From NCBI GenBank assembly GCA_001460835.1, contig CYKH01002041.1, positions 17,028-44,089 of the forward strand: DNA of 27,062 nucleotides, given 5' to 3'. The notes under the pieces are model-generated. The model was not told the DNA's origin, did no database searches, and saw nothing but the letters and a program-made list of their open reading frames with translations. Shown here in pieces: positions 1-8,971 of the stretch (positions within the stretch are counted from its first letter, which is position 1; each line of letters starts with the position of its first letter). Source of the DNA: Bodo saltans. Its lineage: Eukaryota > Euglenozoa > Kinetoplastea > Eubodonida > Bodonidae. The position numbers and the translations under genes are program-made.

Positions 1-702
1 CTGCTGCTAGGGTTGTCGATTGTTTCTGTCCTCAGTGGCCTTACTGGGTCGAGTGCACAGTGTCGGGGGTGGAGTCTTGTCTCTCTGTTGCTCCTGGTCG
101 CTCAGCTTGTCACTCTTATCGTCGTGGAGCCGCTGACATCAATATTCTCGCACGTTTACGCAATAGCGACCGTGACGTTGACTTGCCTAGGTGTTCTAGC
201 GCAGCTGATTTTCGTCTGGTCGATCGACTCCTTGTGGCTGGTTGACGCCGCTGCTGCGAGTTCGCTGGCGGTGTTGGGCCTAAGCCTGTTGAACATAATG
301 CTGAACGTCACCCAGTTGGTCGCAGCGGTGCGCAGAAGAATTGCGCTGCTATTACAGTTGCGGACGCTCGGCGAGATTGAGCCTGGGCACTTGAGAAAAC
401 CTTCGGTAACCACTGATCTGTTGTTTGTCAGAGACGAATCTTTCGAAATCGATGAACGTTCATCCAAGGAGCTTGTTGATGGCGTCTTGATGATGCCAGA
501 GCATCTCGATGATTCCAAGGAGCTTGTTGATGGCGTCTTGATGATGCCAGAGCATCTCGATGATGTGCATCAACTGCTCGACGATGGTTTGTTTTGGAAT
601 AGTGATGGTGCTGCCGTTGGCACTGGGCTCGTAGAAGGACACTCAGAGATCATTCTGGCACACGCCCCTCTAGAGGAGCCTATGCGCAGTCGGTTTGATT
701 GA
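1..702 (+). CDS. C-terminal part of a multi-span membrane protein (5' truncated by window edge)
   Basis: The frame is open from base 1 and ends at TGA 700-702, so the start lies outside the window. The first ~120 residues hold three to four hydrophobic helices with small loops; the first follows a WSLVSLLLLVAQLV stretch. A hydrophilic, acidic cytoplasmic-type tail of ~110 residues follows. The order of helices and short motifs (SVLS near the start, a W..DAA stretch, and an arginine-rich VRRRI after the last helix) resembles the C-terminal membrane module of the LRR protein at 8972-12655. I infer this is the tail of a related surface protein, but the similarity is weak and judged by eye. The tail contains a perfect 17-residue tandem duplication. 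Specific function unknown. Confidence 0.7.
   Translation: MLLGLSIVSVLSGLTGSSAQCRGWSLVSLLLLVAQLVTLIVVEPLTSIFSHVYAIATVTLTCLGVLAQLIFVWSIDSLWLVDAAAASSLAVLGLSLLNIMLNVTQLVAAVRRRIALLLQLRTLGEIEPGHLRKPSVTTDLLFVRDESFEIDERSSKELVDGVLMMPEHLDDSKELVDGVLMMPEHLDDVHQLLDDGLFWNSDGAAVGTGLVEGHSEIILAHAPLEEPMRSRFD
463..564 (+). repeat. 51-bp perfect tandem duplication inside a coding region
   Basis: Bases 463-513 are repeated without visible change at 514-564. The unit is 51 bp, a multiple of three, and encodes SKELVDGVLMMPEHLDD twice in the acidic cytoplasmic tail of the membrane protein. The lack of divergence suggests a recent slippage or unequal-exchange event and a possible length polymorphism. Confidence 0.93.
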
Positions 703-1011
703 CTGACGTTGTCAGTTTTCTTTTTTAGGGTGTCAATGTTACTGCTCTTTATTATGACGTTTTCTTTCCGCAGTTTGCTTAACTCGATTAGGGTTGTATG
801 GTAAGGCACACGCAGACCGCGGATTTCCTTTCTTTTAAAAAAATTAGTTTGCTGCGTTGGCACAGAACTTATTTCCTAAAGCCTTTTGGACCTTTTTTTT
901 GCGCTTTCTCTTTTTTGCGCTTGATGAAGTTACACGATGCATCTCCGTTATTGCTACTTTCTTGTTTTCTTCTGGATTAGCAAAGAAGGTATCTAGTCTC
1001 TCTGGTGAGAA
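703..1011 (+). promoter_or_regulatory. Intergenic region with spliced-leader acceptor for the 1012 gene
   Basis: This 309-bp spacer has no credible gene. It contains T-rich tracts at about 891-916 and 956-973, the latter followed by AG at 979-980 (ATTAG). Cutting there gives a 31-nt 5' UTR with no earlier ATG before 1012. This is the usual kinetoplastid arrangement for trans-splicing and for polyadenylation of the upstream gene. The exact acceptor is inferred; neighbouring AGs are possible. Confidence 0.6.
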
Positions 1012-3981
1012 ATGCGTTCGTCAGCACTTGGCGCAGGACCTCATCCAAACAACGCCAATGACAAGGCGTCGTCGTCGTCATCCGCCATTGTTACTGGTAG
1101 CCGCGAGGACATGTTCCAGCGCATCATGCGAAAGCTGCAGCACCAAGCGAACTACTCTGAAAGCACAGTGTCCCTTACGCAACAAGTCCTTGGTGTTCCA
1201 CAGCTAGTACCACTGCGTGATGCCCAGACACCACCTGCACCACAACAACAAGATGCAGCTCCTCCTCCTCATAAGCTACAGCCAGGAATGCGAGCTGGGG
1301 GTGGTGGTGGTGCAGGAGGAAAAAATGGAATGCTGAGCGGCATGGATCCTTCGACTACAACAGATCCCACTGTGGACTCATTAGATCAACAAGGCAGCTC
1401 CTCCCCAAAGAGCGCCATGCTGACCATCAGTAGCACCAAAGATTTAGATGAAGAGGAAGAACGAAAGTTTGGCCTACAGCCCTGCCCACCGACGCTCCGC
1501 ACTGTAGTGGAGTTTGTGAGGGAGACGATTGAAGAAAAACTAGAACTTGCGCATATTGGTTCCCTCTGGGAGGCGATGAAGTGCATCTTTGAATCGAGAA
1601 CGATGTTAGATAAGCTGCTCAAGGAAGTTGCGCAGCACACACATTTTCAAGAAGTTGGTGGGTCCGATGGCGGTGGTGGTGGCGGAATGAGTTCTGCGGC
1701 TGGGACGGCTGCCACACGAATTCATGAAATGTATCAAGAACTCCGCAAGGTCCCTGTCATTCTACCACAAGCAACTTATGCACAAGATGCGACTGGTCGG
1801 TATGTCCCCGCATTAAAAGGGCAGGGGGAGGCGGGGAGTGGAGGAGGAGGAGCCAAGCTGCTTGCGCATCACCCCCAGCCGCCCCCACGTGGCGGTCCCA
1901 ACCACTCAGCAGTTGGACGTGCGACGTCTCCAACAGAGACGGCGATTCGAGGCAGCGGGCACCACCATCATTTTCAACACAGCACGTCGCCGACTCACCA
2001 TCTTCACTCTGCGGCCGCAGTGTTAGCGTCCAGCTCTATTGTTGCACAGAAACCAGAAATGTTCGTGCACACTGTCATGGCGGCCAAGGACAAACGTGAT
2101 CACGAGCTTCTTATGAAACACCTTCGGCGAAAAACTCAGTGGATGGAGGCAGGCGTCCAGACAGATGAAAATAACCTGAACATCATCCTCAAGGAGCAAT
2201 ACATCACCCTCGGAAAACACTGCGGCGACTTAGAAATGGAGCTGGAAAACAAGAAAGGCGACATCAAAACACTGACCAAGAAGTATCACGACGCGAAGCA
2301 GCTTCTCTCACAGAAAACAAAAGTAGTGGAGTACCTGCGCGGGACATTATTCAAGGAAACAGTGCTCCTTCGTCAGCAACTTGCAGCAGCACACCAGCGC
2401 CATTTGATGATGCAGCAACAGCAACAGATTTTATCGCAACAAATGATGTCGCAAGTGTCTGCCATCGGCTCTGGTGGCGGTGGCGGTGGCGCCATGTCGT
2501 TTAACAGCACCACAGGGTCCATTACAAGCAATAACGCATCACCCTCAGGCCAGCAGTTTTCTCAGACACATTCTTCGGTTGTAATGCCTGTGATCGAGGA
2601 GTTCGATATCACTGCTATCAGCAGTGTCATTGACTTGGCGTTACTTGGCGTCGAGAAGAATCGTGCGATGAACAGAACCACAGCGGAGATGGTGAAGATT
2701 GCAGCGGCGTCTGGTGGTCTTCTTTCTGAGATTCCAGCGTCTGCAACCAATAACGACCCTTTGCTTACGGCCAACACAGAAGTTCAAGTCACGCGATTGC
2801 GTGAAGAGCTGCAAATCCGAACGATGAAGTGGAAGCGAGAACTCGCTGCAATGCGATCAAAGTTTGCCATTGTCGTCAACGAAAAGAACAAGCAAATCAA
2901 ATCCATTCAAACGGCGACAGACATGAAGAACCTTCGCTCTATTCTTCTCACACAAATCGGAAGCCTTCGCGAAGAGTATGCAACTCTTCGACGCACCATT
3001 CGAGAGACGCTGTCTTCAATGAGGAACGGAATGCTTTCCAATTTAGCAGAGGTGGAGTACTCCATCAAACTGATCTCTGACGCAATGGACATTAGCACCG
3101 AAAAGTCGAAAACGGTGCTGTGCCAATCAGAGCTTTTGAAGGCGTGCCATGATTTGTTTGTGCCAATGTTGTCGTTGGATTATGCAGTGGGGTCGCACCG
3201 ATGGTTGCAACGCCATCGTCCCGGAGATCCGTTACTTCACGCGTTACAAATTCGCACCACGCCAGACGTCATCAGCACTGTCGCTCCTGAACTCGAAGGA
3301 ATGCATCAAGTCTACTTGGCGCTTCAAAAGTTTGTCGTGAAGCATTACCAAGTTCCTCAGATTGCAAACCCGCAGACCGGTACCATTCTGGTGACGCTTA
3401 TTCAAACGTTACTTGGCGATATTAACTGCACTCCTGACTTGACCCACCTCCTGCGCACATCACTTCAGATCGAATTTGAGCTTTGCCGCAAACTTGCGCG
3501 CCTCAATTTCAAAATCAAAGTCACCACGGCGAAGCAAAAGACGGCGCAGGACGTTGCCGTCCGAGCCCTCCGAGAAATGGGCATCGATAGCAACGCTGCC
3601 GCAAGTGGACCTACTCAAAAAGTGATCAACCGCCTAGTGTTGAACGTGACCATGCTGCAGACGATGCGCGCGGATGCTCTCCGCCAACGTCTTTCGAATG
3701 CGAAGGAAGTGCACCGCCTCTGGCGTGAGAGTGCGATGGACCCTTTCCGAGGACGACGACCGCCAAAGATTCGCGACATTATTCTGCAGACCGCAGCCCC
3801 AATGAGCGGAGGTGGTGCGCTCGGTCCATCACCAACGAGCTCCTCCGGTGGTGCCCAACAGTTCCCTTCTTCCAAGGCCCAATCAGCACCTGAGCAGCAT
3901 CCTCGGAAAGCAGCAGCAGCGCGGAAAGGCGGAGCGCAGCGTGGGGATGCGCAAGCCCCAGCTCCTAGCTTCTCTGAGTAG
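1012..3981 (+). CDS. Hypothetical coiled-coil protein, 989 residues
   Basis: ATG 1012 is the first start after an in-frame TGA at 1006-1008 and the first ATG after the predicted splice acceptor. No catalytic motif or signal peptide is seen. Residues 1-150 are low complexity (Ser, Gln, Pro and poly-Gly). A folded stretch at ~155-210 includes TLRTVVEFVRETIEEKLELA. A His-rich segment lies near 313-335. A VQTD motif sits near residue 380, followed by coiled coil (~390-470), a Gln-rich patch, and a second coiled coil at ~588-675. A helical region runs to ~905, and the last 60 residues are disordered Gly/Pro/Ala. The VQTD motif and coiled coils are common in cytoskeletal and flagellar proteins, so a structural role is possible, but this is inference. 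It is head-to-tail with the 4207 gene, as expected for one polycistronic unit. Confidence 0.85.
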   Translation: MRSSALGAGPHPNNANDKASSSSSAIVTGSREDMFQRIMRKLQHQANYSESTVSLTQQVLGVPQLVPLRDAQTPPAPQQQDAAPPPHKLQPGMRAGGGGGAGGKNGMLSGMDPSTTTDPTVDSLDQQGSSSPKSAMLTISSTKDLDEEEERKFGLQPCPPTLRTVVEFVRETIEEKLELAHIGSLWEAMKCIFESRTMLDKLLKEVAQHTHFQEVGGSDGGGGGGMSSAAGTAATRIHEMYQELRKVPVILPQATYAQDATGRYVPALKGQGEAGSGGGGAKLLAHHPQPPPRGGPNHSAVGRATSPTETAIRGSGHHHHFQHSTSPTHHLHSAAAVLASSSIVAQKPEMFVHTVMAAKDKRDHELLMKHLRRKTQWMEAGVQTDENNLNIILKEQYITLGKHCGDLEMELENKKGDIKTLTKKYHDAKQLLSQKTKVVEYLRGTLFKETVLLRQQLAAAHQRHLMMQQQQQILSQQMMSQVSAIGSGGGGGGAMSFNSTTGSITSNNASPSGQQFSQTHSSVVMPVIEEFDITAISSVIDLALLGVEKNRAMNRTTAEMVKIAAASGGLLSEIPASATNNDPLLTANTEVQVTRLREELQIRTMKWKRELAAMRSKFAIVVNEKNKQIKSIQTATDMKNLRSILLTQIGSLREEYATLRRTIRETLSSMRNGMLSNLAEVEYSIKLISDAMDISTEKSKTVLCQSELLKACHDLFVPMLSLDYAVGSHRWLQRHRPGDPLLHALQIRTTPDVISTVAPELEGMHQVYLALQKFVVKHYQVPQIANPQTGTILVTLIQTLLGDINCTPDLTHLLRTSLQIEFELCRKLARLNFKIKVTTAKQKTAQDVAVRALREMGIDSNAAASGPTQKVINRLVLNVTMLQTMRADALRQRLSNAKEVHRLWRESAMDPFRGRRPPKIRDIILQTAAPMSGGGALGPSPTSSSGGAQQFPSSKAQSAPEQHPRKAAAARKGGAQRGDAQAPAPSFSE

Positions 3982-4109
3982 TTGAACCAAATGTTCCAGT
4001 GTACACAACAAAACATTGATGATGTATGACATTGATTGATTACAAGTGATCAACGAACCGCAATTTACCATTAACAGGATAAGTTAGTCTAAATTTATGA
4101 TTCTGATGC

Positions 4110-4135
4110 TTTTTTTTTTTTTCTTTGCTAAGCAG
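4110..4135 (+). promoter_or_regulatory. Spliced-leader acceptor: T13 tract and AG upstream of the 4207 gene
   Basis: A 13-T run (4110-4122) followed by CTTTGCTAAGCAG places candidate acceptor AGs at 4131-4132 and 4134-4135. The resulting ~72-nt leader has no ATG before 4207. Another candidate AG follows CCTTTT at 4186-4187. The 225-bp spacer 3982-4206 holds nothing else recognisable. Confidence 0.65.
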
Positions 4136-4206
4136 AAGCAAACGAGCGTGTTTAGCTTCGGAAGAAGCGTTTGAATCTTCCTTTTAGTTCAACGATAAGG
4201 GGAAAC

Positions 4207-7200
4207 ATGTTCTCTGTTCGCCCTTCTTCAGCGGCGTTCTCGGATTCTGACGACGACGATGAGAACAGTAAATCTGCAGCCCCATCTCTCCCCCCTGGCG
4301 TTGTTGCCCCACCACCACACGGCGCGTATGAGTCTCGGTTGTGGAGTCGTATGAACGAAGTCCTTCCTGATAAATCTTCAGTGATGGCCGTTCGTGGTGT
4401 CGATTTTGGAAGTCATCGCTACCAACTTCTTCATCATGAAATTGACGATATCGTGCGGACAAAGGGCCGCATGAACCACACAGAATTGGTGTGCCTCGAA
4501 GATCCGACATCGAGGGAAGAGACGCCAATGTCTTCTCCACGAACAACAACAGGGGAAGCAAATGGAGTCGGTGGGGGAGCAGCAAAAAAGGTTAGCCCGA
4601 CTCACGCATCAGCAAAACGGGTCCTTCATCCAAGGAAACAACGCTATTTAGCGATGAAGACAGTGGCATACGAGGCCTACACCCCAAATATTTACAAGTC
4701 CAATGGGAAAGCGGTCAACGATTCCGCCAACTTTGCGTCATTCCGCTTTTCGTTTATCACACTGTTTTTTGTCGGTGTCGCCTGTGGAAAGTTCAAACGA
4801 CTTCTACGACGGCGCACGCTGGCTGAGCAGCAAGAGCGCTACGGAGAAATGTTAACCAAGTCCGTGGCCGCAAGACTTGAGCACATCAACAAACCAGAAG
4901 CGAAAGGCTACAGCATCCGAAGTGCAAGGGACCTTGTTCAGCGCACAACCCGGGAAGGCACTGCAAAGTTTAACTTGGCCATCAAGAACTCCAACGAGAT
5001 GGCGCGACGAGTGAGGTTAAATCCTCGCGCGGCACTCACGGCTCGAAACAATGCTGCCGATAGCAGCAGCGTCGATGCATTGCAGCAGTCACTTCCTATT
5101 GTGACGCCAGGAACGACCATTCGACTTGGAGATTTCCTCGTCAACAACAACAATCTCAACCTCCCGTTTATCACTGCAACCACTGGTATCCATGGCAGAA
5201 ACGGCTCCTTGGAAGAAAGCGCAACTGGGTTTGGAGCCGCCCCTGTTGGTGGTGGTGGTGGTGGCGACGGCGGCATTGTGCCGGTGCTTGACATTAGTGC
5301 GAGTCAAATTATGGGAAGCCCCTTCAACGTGACCAACAACAACCGCAGCGGTGGTCAACGGCCAGGATTCCTTTCTCATCAGCAATCACCCCGCCCCGTT
5401 CGAGGAGCATCCACCGCAACTGCGTTGGAAAATTCCCCGCGATTTGGCAGCTTCTATCAAAATGAGGCACCGTCCCTTGCGTCCACCGCGAGAGTGATTC
5501 CTGCGTTTGAGTTATTTTCGGACGCCAACGTGTTCGTCACGAATTTACAGTGGGAGGAGATGGAGTACGTTCCGCTGAGCGAGCGCTCCAAGAAAACGTT
5601 AGTGTTGCAACGGCAAGTACGCGAGTCTGATTTACAAAAGTTTACTCAGACAATCGTCCCGGCGTCATCAAAACGAATTCAAGAGTCTTCCACTTCTGCA
5701 GCGAAAAAACCACCAAGTGATGGCCCTGCTGTTGCAGATAGCCCGAACAAAAACTCAGCACGCAACGGTGCCAGTGGGTCTGAATCTTCTGGAGGAGGAC
5801 CCACCGATCAGAGCAGACAACATCAACTTGGCTTGGTCTCAAGCCACACGTCGTTTTCACGCCACAAAGACGCTCCGCCAGCACCCGCACAAGACCTGAC
5901 CCAAGCACAAAAAACTGCTATGCTACAGCTCCTCGCGTTGCAACAAGCCAACCTTGACATCAACCTGAAGGGCGCCGCAGTGTATGAGCCCGGGAAGAAG
6001 AGTATGGCTCGTAGCGACAACTCTGTGTCAGGCATTCGAGCCACTCGCTCCATTGCTAGGCCCGATCCTTCGGTGCCCTTCAACTTTTATTCATGGAGGT
6101 CAAAACAGAATCGCGCACTCTTTCATCATTTGTGTCAAGAGCATCGCGAGCTGATGCTTGAGACTGCGGCAGCTGTTGCCGGCGGAATGACAAGCGCCGG
6201 CAGTGGTGGTGGCACACAACCACAGCCACCACCTCCGCCACCAGGAAACGGTTTTGAGTTCAACATGTCCGCCAACGCCGCGTTCAGTGGTGAGTCTCCA
6301 GGGGATCCTCAGTTAACCCCACGAGAACCCAATGGTGGAGGTCTGTCGCAGAAGGAACTGCAAGCATTGCGAGAGCGTGTGCGACGTCGTGCAGAAGAAG
6401 TCGAGTTCAATGATCGAGACTCTGCGAGCACCACGTACGGTGCGTTTCTCGTTCACAAGAACGTTGAGCATGCTGACTTTCTCAAACGATCAATGGCAGA
6501 AGTTGAGCGGCTGCTAGCAACAAAAGAGGCGTTAAGTCGTGTTCCCAAGCGTGCACAGCTACTTGAGTCTATTGATCATCAACACGAAAGTGGAATCTTC
6601 CTTGCAGAGCGCTTCTTGGAAAGTGTCGCGAAACTTGACGACGGGATTCGTCAAAATTTGAAGAACTCCATTATCGAGGAGAACGCAGTGTACAATCGTG
6701 GGTGGATATTGACTCTACGCGGCCGCCTGCAGATGAGTTTCGGGGGAGAGATTCCCAAGGAGCTAATGCGTGTTATGGCCCTCGCTGAACAGACAGCTGC
6801 GCGTTGCAGCCACCGCGACTTGACACTCAAAGACCTAGAAGATGGTGTAGTGGCGGAACTGACTGAGACGGAAGCTCTGTCTCCGGCTGCTCAGTTCGGT
6901 CTTGAGCGCCTCCTCCCTGCTTTCTCTTCCACGGAGAAAGTAAAAGAGCAGCCAAACTCACAAGCAGCAGATCCAATTCTTGCGCAACTGTCCATGCCAA
7001 TCCCTGGCATCGACGCCAGGGGACAGCCCACTGTCACTTGTGCACCACCTGCGCCCCCACCTATTACACCAAGAGATATCCTACGGCAAATGTTCGCCAA
7101 GATACAAATTCCGTTTGTCCTTCTCTCTGAAGAAGATGAGAAGGAGCACAAGGAGTTGTTTGGTCTCTCCGTCGCAGATAAGACGAGGTACACCAACTGG

Positions 7201-7941
7201 AAGGAACTTCGATCTATTGGAAAGCTGAACACAGTCATGGAACCGCATTTCGAAAAGCTTGCCCTCGCTGCGCTGAATTCTGTCGAGGCACGCCACACAG
7301 CGATGCGGATGGAGCACAAGAAAATGCTTGAGCAAATGGGGAAGGCCGAGGAGAACGCGTTGTTGAAGGCAGCGTCCCTTGAGCGGCGCAATACAAAGCG
7401 ACTTAGTATTGCAGTGGGACTTGGAAATGGTCTGGATGGAGACGCACCACTTTCGGGGCGGCGTCATTCGTCCAACGTCGTGATGTATCCGATGCCCCTT
7501 GGTATGGACTCCATCTCACCGACAATGGAACGCGCACGAGCAGTCCGAAGAGAGTCCCTTGCTAACAGCAGTGACACAACAACGACAACAGCCGCATCTC
7601 CGTTGTCAGCGGCGTCTCCCAGGAAAGGAAGTGTTGCACCACTGCGATCCAACCAAGGGTCTGGGTCTAACTTTTTCACCGCAGCGACTGTTGGGAAATC
7701 AGAAGTGCCAAAGTTACCGGTGCTCCCCTCACCAACAATCCCAAGTTTAGACCGTCGTTCGTCCCGAGTTGTGACTATGATGCCGCATCCTCCACCACCT
7801 CAGCAATCATCTGCAACGTTCGGAGGGAAGGGTGACAGCCCTTCAAAGCGCACAGGAAGTCATCCGCGTCCATTTTTCACACCAACGGGTGTTACGTCCC
7901 CTCCAAACGCTGTTGTCGCCGAGCCTGTTGGTGCTGCGTGA
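4207..7941 (+). CDS. Large hypothetical protein, 1,244 residues (full-length copy)
   Basis: ATG 4207 is chosen because it is the first ATG downstream of the T-tract/AG; the frame is open a little further upstream only with a TTG. The N-terminus is Ser- and Asp-rich (an SDSDDDDE run). One hydrophobic stretch at about residues 178-195 (FITLFFVGVACGK) followed by KRLLRRR could be a single membrane helix. Long disordered segments contain poly-Gly, a poly-Pro run near 675, and Ser/Asn-rich stretches. Two more ordered helical regions lie at ~720-880 and ~955-1070, the latter beginning TPRDILRQMFAKIQIPFVLL. The last ~170 residues are Ser/Pro/Thr-rich with many RR/RKxS sites that look phosphorylatable. 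No family is recognised. The 3' 646 bp recur, nearly identical and inverted, at the right edge of the window. Confidence 0.85.
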   Translation: MFSVRPSSAAFSDSDDDDENSKSAAPSLPPGVVAPPPHGAYESRLWSRMNEVLPDKSSVMAVRGVDFGSHRYQLLHHEIDDIVRTKGRMNHTELVCLEDPTSREETPMSSPRTTTGEANGVGGGAAKKVSPTHASAKRVLHPRKQRYLAMKTVAYEAYTPNIYKSNGKAVNDSANFASFRFSFITLFFVGVACGKFKRLLRRRTLAEQQERYGEMLTKSVAARLEHINKPEAKGYSIRSARDLVQRTTREGTAKFNLAIKNSNEMARRVRLNPRAALTARNNAADSSSVDALQQSLPIVTPGTTIRLGDFLVNNNNLNLPFITATTGIHGRNGSLEESATGFGAAPVGGGGGGDGGIVPVLDISASQIMGSPFNVTNNNRSGGQRPGFLSHQQSPRPVRGASTATALENSPRFGSFYQNEAPSLASTARVIPAFELFSDANVFVTNLQWEEMEYVPLSERSKKTLVLQRQVRESDLQKFTQTIVPASSKRIQESSTSAAKKPPSDGPAVADSPNKNSARNGASGSESSGGGPTDQSRQHQLGLVSSHTSFSRHKDAPPAPAQDLTQAQKTAMLQLLALQQANLDINLKGAAVYEPGKKSMARSDNSVSGIRATRSIARPDPSVPFNFYSWRSKQNRALFHHLCQEHRELMLETAAAVAGGMTSAGSGGGTQPQPPPPPPGNGFEFNMSANAAFSGESPGDPQLTPREPNGGGLSQKELQALRERVRRRAEEVEFNDRDSASTTYGAFLVHKNVEHADFLKRSMAEVERLLATKEALSRVPKRAQLLESIDHQHESGIFLAERFLESVAKLDDGIRQNLKNSIIEENAVYNRGWILTLRGRLQMSFGGEIPKELMRVMALAEQTAARCSHRDLTLKDLEDGVVAELTETEALSPAAQFGLERLLPAFSSTEKVKEQPNSQAADPILAQLSMPIPGIDARGQPTVTCAPPAPPPITPRDILRQMFAKIQIPFVLLSEEDEKEHKELFGLSVADKTRYTNWKELRSIGKLNTVMEPHFEKLALAALNSVEARHTAMRMEHKKMLEQMGKAEENALLKAASLERRNTKRLSIAVGLGNGLDGDAPLSGRRHSSNVVMYPMPLGMDSISPTMERARAVRRESLANSSDTTTTTAASPLSAASPRKGSVAPLRSNQGSGSNFFTAATVGKSEVPKLPVLPSPTIPSLDRRSSRVVTMMPHPPPPQQSSATFGGKGDSPSKRTGSHPRPFFTPTGVTSPPNAVVAEPVGAA

Positions 7942-8139
7942 TTGTGAAAGAGAAACATTTTTATCCCCCCATAACTTTGATCATTATGTACTTGTTGATG
8001 TCACACAAAATTCGGTCGTTTCTGGAAACCAGCTTTTTTATGTTAGCCAAGTGCTGATTTTTGTTTGGCAACCTCGGCGAAACATAATTTGGTTTATTAC
8101 CCTTGCACTGATTTTGAAATAAAGCTACGAAGAAACGGA
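7942..8139 (+). promoter_or_regulatory. Spacer and probable splice acceptor before SDHAF3-like gene
   Basis: This 198-bp spacer separates two head-to-tail genes. Pyrimidine-rich stretches (TTTTTGTTTGG, GGTTTATTACCCTTG) precede candidate acceptor AGs at 8123-8124 and 8131-8132, leaving a very short leader before ATG 8140. The spacer is conserved in the inverted copy but shows more substitutions than the flanking coding sequences. Confidence 0.45.
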
Positions 8140-8649
8140 ATGAGGCGATTTTGTGCTTCTCTCGCGCCCCACGTTCCTCAAAAGATTTCTTTGGCGAGAC
8201 CGGCAACTGGTCAGGCCAGCAATTCGTCAGGGTGTGGAACCCAACAACGAGTTGCAGCTTCGCCTATCTTGCAATTGTTGCGTCGTCCTCAAGAGTTAGG
8301 CTCTCAACAGTGTAGCTTCCGCTCGGAGGAATGGCGTCAGTCCATGTTGACATTGTATCGTGTTATCCTCAAACTGCATGCCGTGCGGCTGGAGCCTGTC
8401 CAACGGACGTTCGGTGACAAGTTCGTGAAAAATGAATTCCGTCGTCATGCAATGGCAAATGAAAAGTACGCACGCATTTTCTATTCGTCTTGGGTCGATT
8501 ATATTGTTCAATTGGAGCGTGGAGCAACGTCAAGATCGCTCACCAGAGATGAAGAATCGATGCTTTCAGCAGAGCAGAAAGGGAAGCTTGCTGAAATTCG
8601 GAGCTATGTTGTGCAGCAGCGGCAAACTGACGGTGATTTTACGCTGTAG
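8140..8649 (+). CDS. SDHAF3: LYR-motif succinate dehydrogenase assembly factor 3-like protein (ACN9 family)
   Basis: The 169-residue product carries an LYR tripeptide at residues 72-74 (TLYRVILKLH) followed by FGDKFVKNEFRRH at 91-103. The latter corresponds closely to the GDxYVKxEFRRH signature of SDHAF3/ACN9 proteins. A conserved-type tail includes LSAEQKGKLAEIRSYV. Family members act in the mitochondrial matrix, where they help mature the iron-sulfur subunit of complex II. The ~65-residue N-terminal extension, rich in Arg, Ser and Ala with few acidic residues, looks like a mitochondrial presequence; the human protein is shorter. ATG 8140 is the only start shared by both copies. An intact second copy on the minus strand at 26221-25712 differs at only two residues that I can see (A to P and A to T in the presequence region). 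Confidence 0.85.
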   Translation: MRRFCASLAPHVPQKISLARPATGQASNSSGCGTQQRVAASPILQLLRRPQELGSQQCSFRSEEWRQSMLTLYRVILKLHAVRLEPVQRTFGDKFVKNEFRRHAMANEKYARIFYSSWVDYIVQLERGATSRSLTRDEESMLSAEQKGKLAEIRSYVVQQRQTDGDFTL

Positions 8650-8880
8650 CAAAAAAACTAAAAAAAAAAATCACTTTCTCCTTTGTTTGATGGGACGTTT
8701 GTGAGGGAGTACTTCTTGCTTTTTCGTAATTCTGTAACGGTGTGCAAGAGAAGGACAATTTTCAAAAATCCTTCGGCAAAAAGTTATCATTTTTTTCCTT
8801 GCAAGCAGCTTGCCCGTCAGCTTGCCCGTCTCAAGGACACCTCGCTTCGCAAACGAGCAATCCGCTGATTTCCACCTCTG
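8650..8880 (+). promoter_or_regulatory. Intergenic spacer with splice acceptor for the LRR gene
   Basis: After a run of A residues just past the SDHAF3 stop, a pyrimidine tract (ATTTTTTTCCTTGC, ~8790-8802) precedes AG at 8804-8805 and 8807-8808. The first ATG downstream is 8881, which begins a hydrophobic signal-like peptide. This supports 8881 rather than 8972 as the original start of the LRR gene. The spacer has no counterpart in the right-hand copy. Confidence 0.65.
8806..8829 (+). repeat. 12-bp perfect tandem duplication at the splice acceptor
   Basis: CAGCTTGCCCGT occurs at 8806-8817 and again at 8818-8829, directly behind the pyrimidine tract. The duplication also duplicates a CAG acceptor-like site. 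Confidence 0.85.
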
Positions 8881-8971
8881 ATGGTCGTAGAATACGCTAA
8901 TGTCATTTACTCAATAGCAATCTACGTTACTATGACAATCATGGTAGTCACATGTGGGGGGGGGGGGGGAA
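8881..8971 (+). other. Signal-peptide-coding 5' segment of the LRR gene, out of frame with the main ORF
   Basis: ATG 8881 follows an in-frame TGA at 8866-8868 and is the first ATG after the predicted splice acceptor. It encodes MVVEYANVIYSIAIYVTMTI and then MVVTC, a strongly hydrophobic stretch that looks like a signal peptide or anchor. It runs into the G tract and then terminates at a TGA just beyond it. With 14 Gs this frame is one base off from the LRR frame; 13 Gs would join the two. The LRR ORF alone begins at the cap domain with no signal sequence, whereas the paralogous pseudogene on the minus strand has a signal peptide directly before its cap. This fragment is therefore probably the true N-terminus. 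Confidence 0.75.
8956..8969 (+). repeat. Poly-G tract (14 G) at the signal peptide/LRR boundary
   Basis: Fourteen consecutive Gs lie between the hydrophobic leader and the LRR N-terminal cap. The length sets the reading frame: 13 (or 16) fuses leader and LRR, while 14 or 15 truncates the product. A sequencing length error and true length variation are both possible. Confidence 0.95.

Larger units (their letters stand above)
7296..8650 (+). repeat. Left arm of a ~1.35-kb inverted repeat
   Basis: This stretch is the reverse complement, with few differences, of 25711-27062. It covers the last 646 bp of the 1,244-residue gene, its 198-bp 3' spacer and the whole SDHAF3-like gene. Segment lengths in the two arms match: 198 and 198 bp for the spacer, 510 and 510 bp for SDHAF3, 646 and 643 bp for the hypothetical 3' end. 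Similarity stops at the SDHAF3 stop codon (TAG here, TAA in the other arm). The left arm may extend further upstream, because the right arm is cut by the window end. Confidence 0.95.

Noticed and set aside
857-1207. ORF overlapping the start of the 1012 gene
   Set aside because: It covers the pyrimidine tracts and splice acceptor and ends within the coiled-coil gene; it is an out-of-frame shadow.
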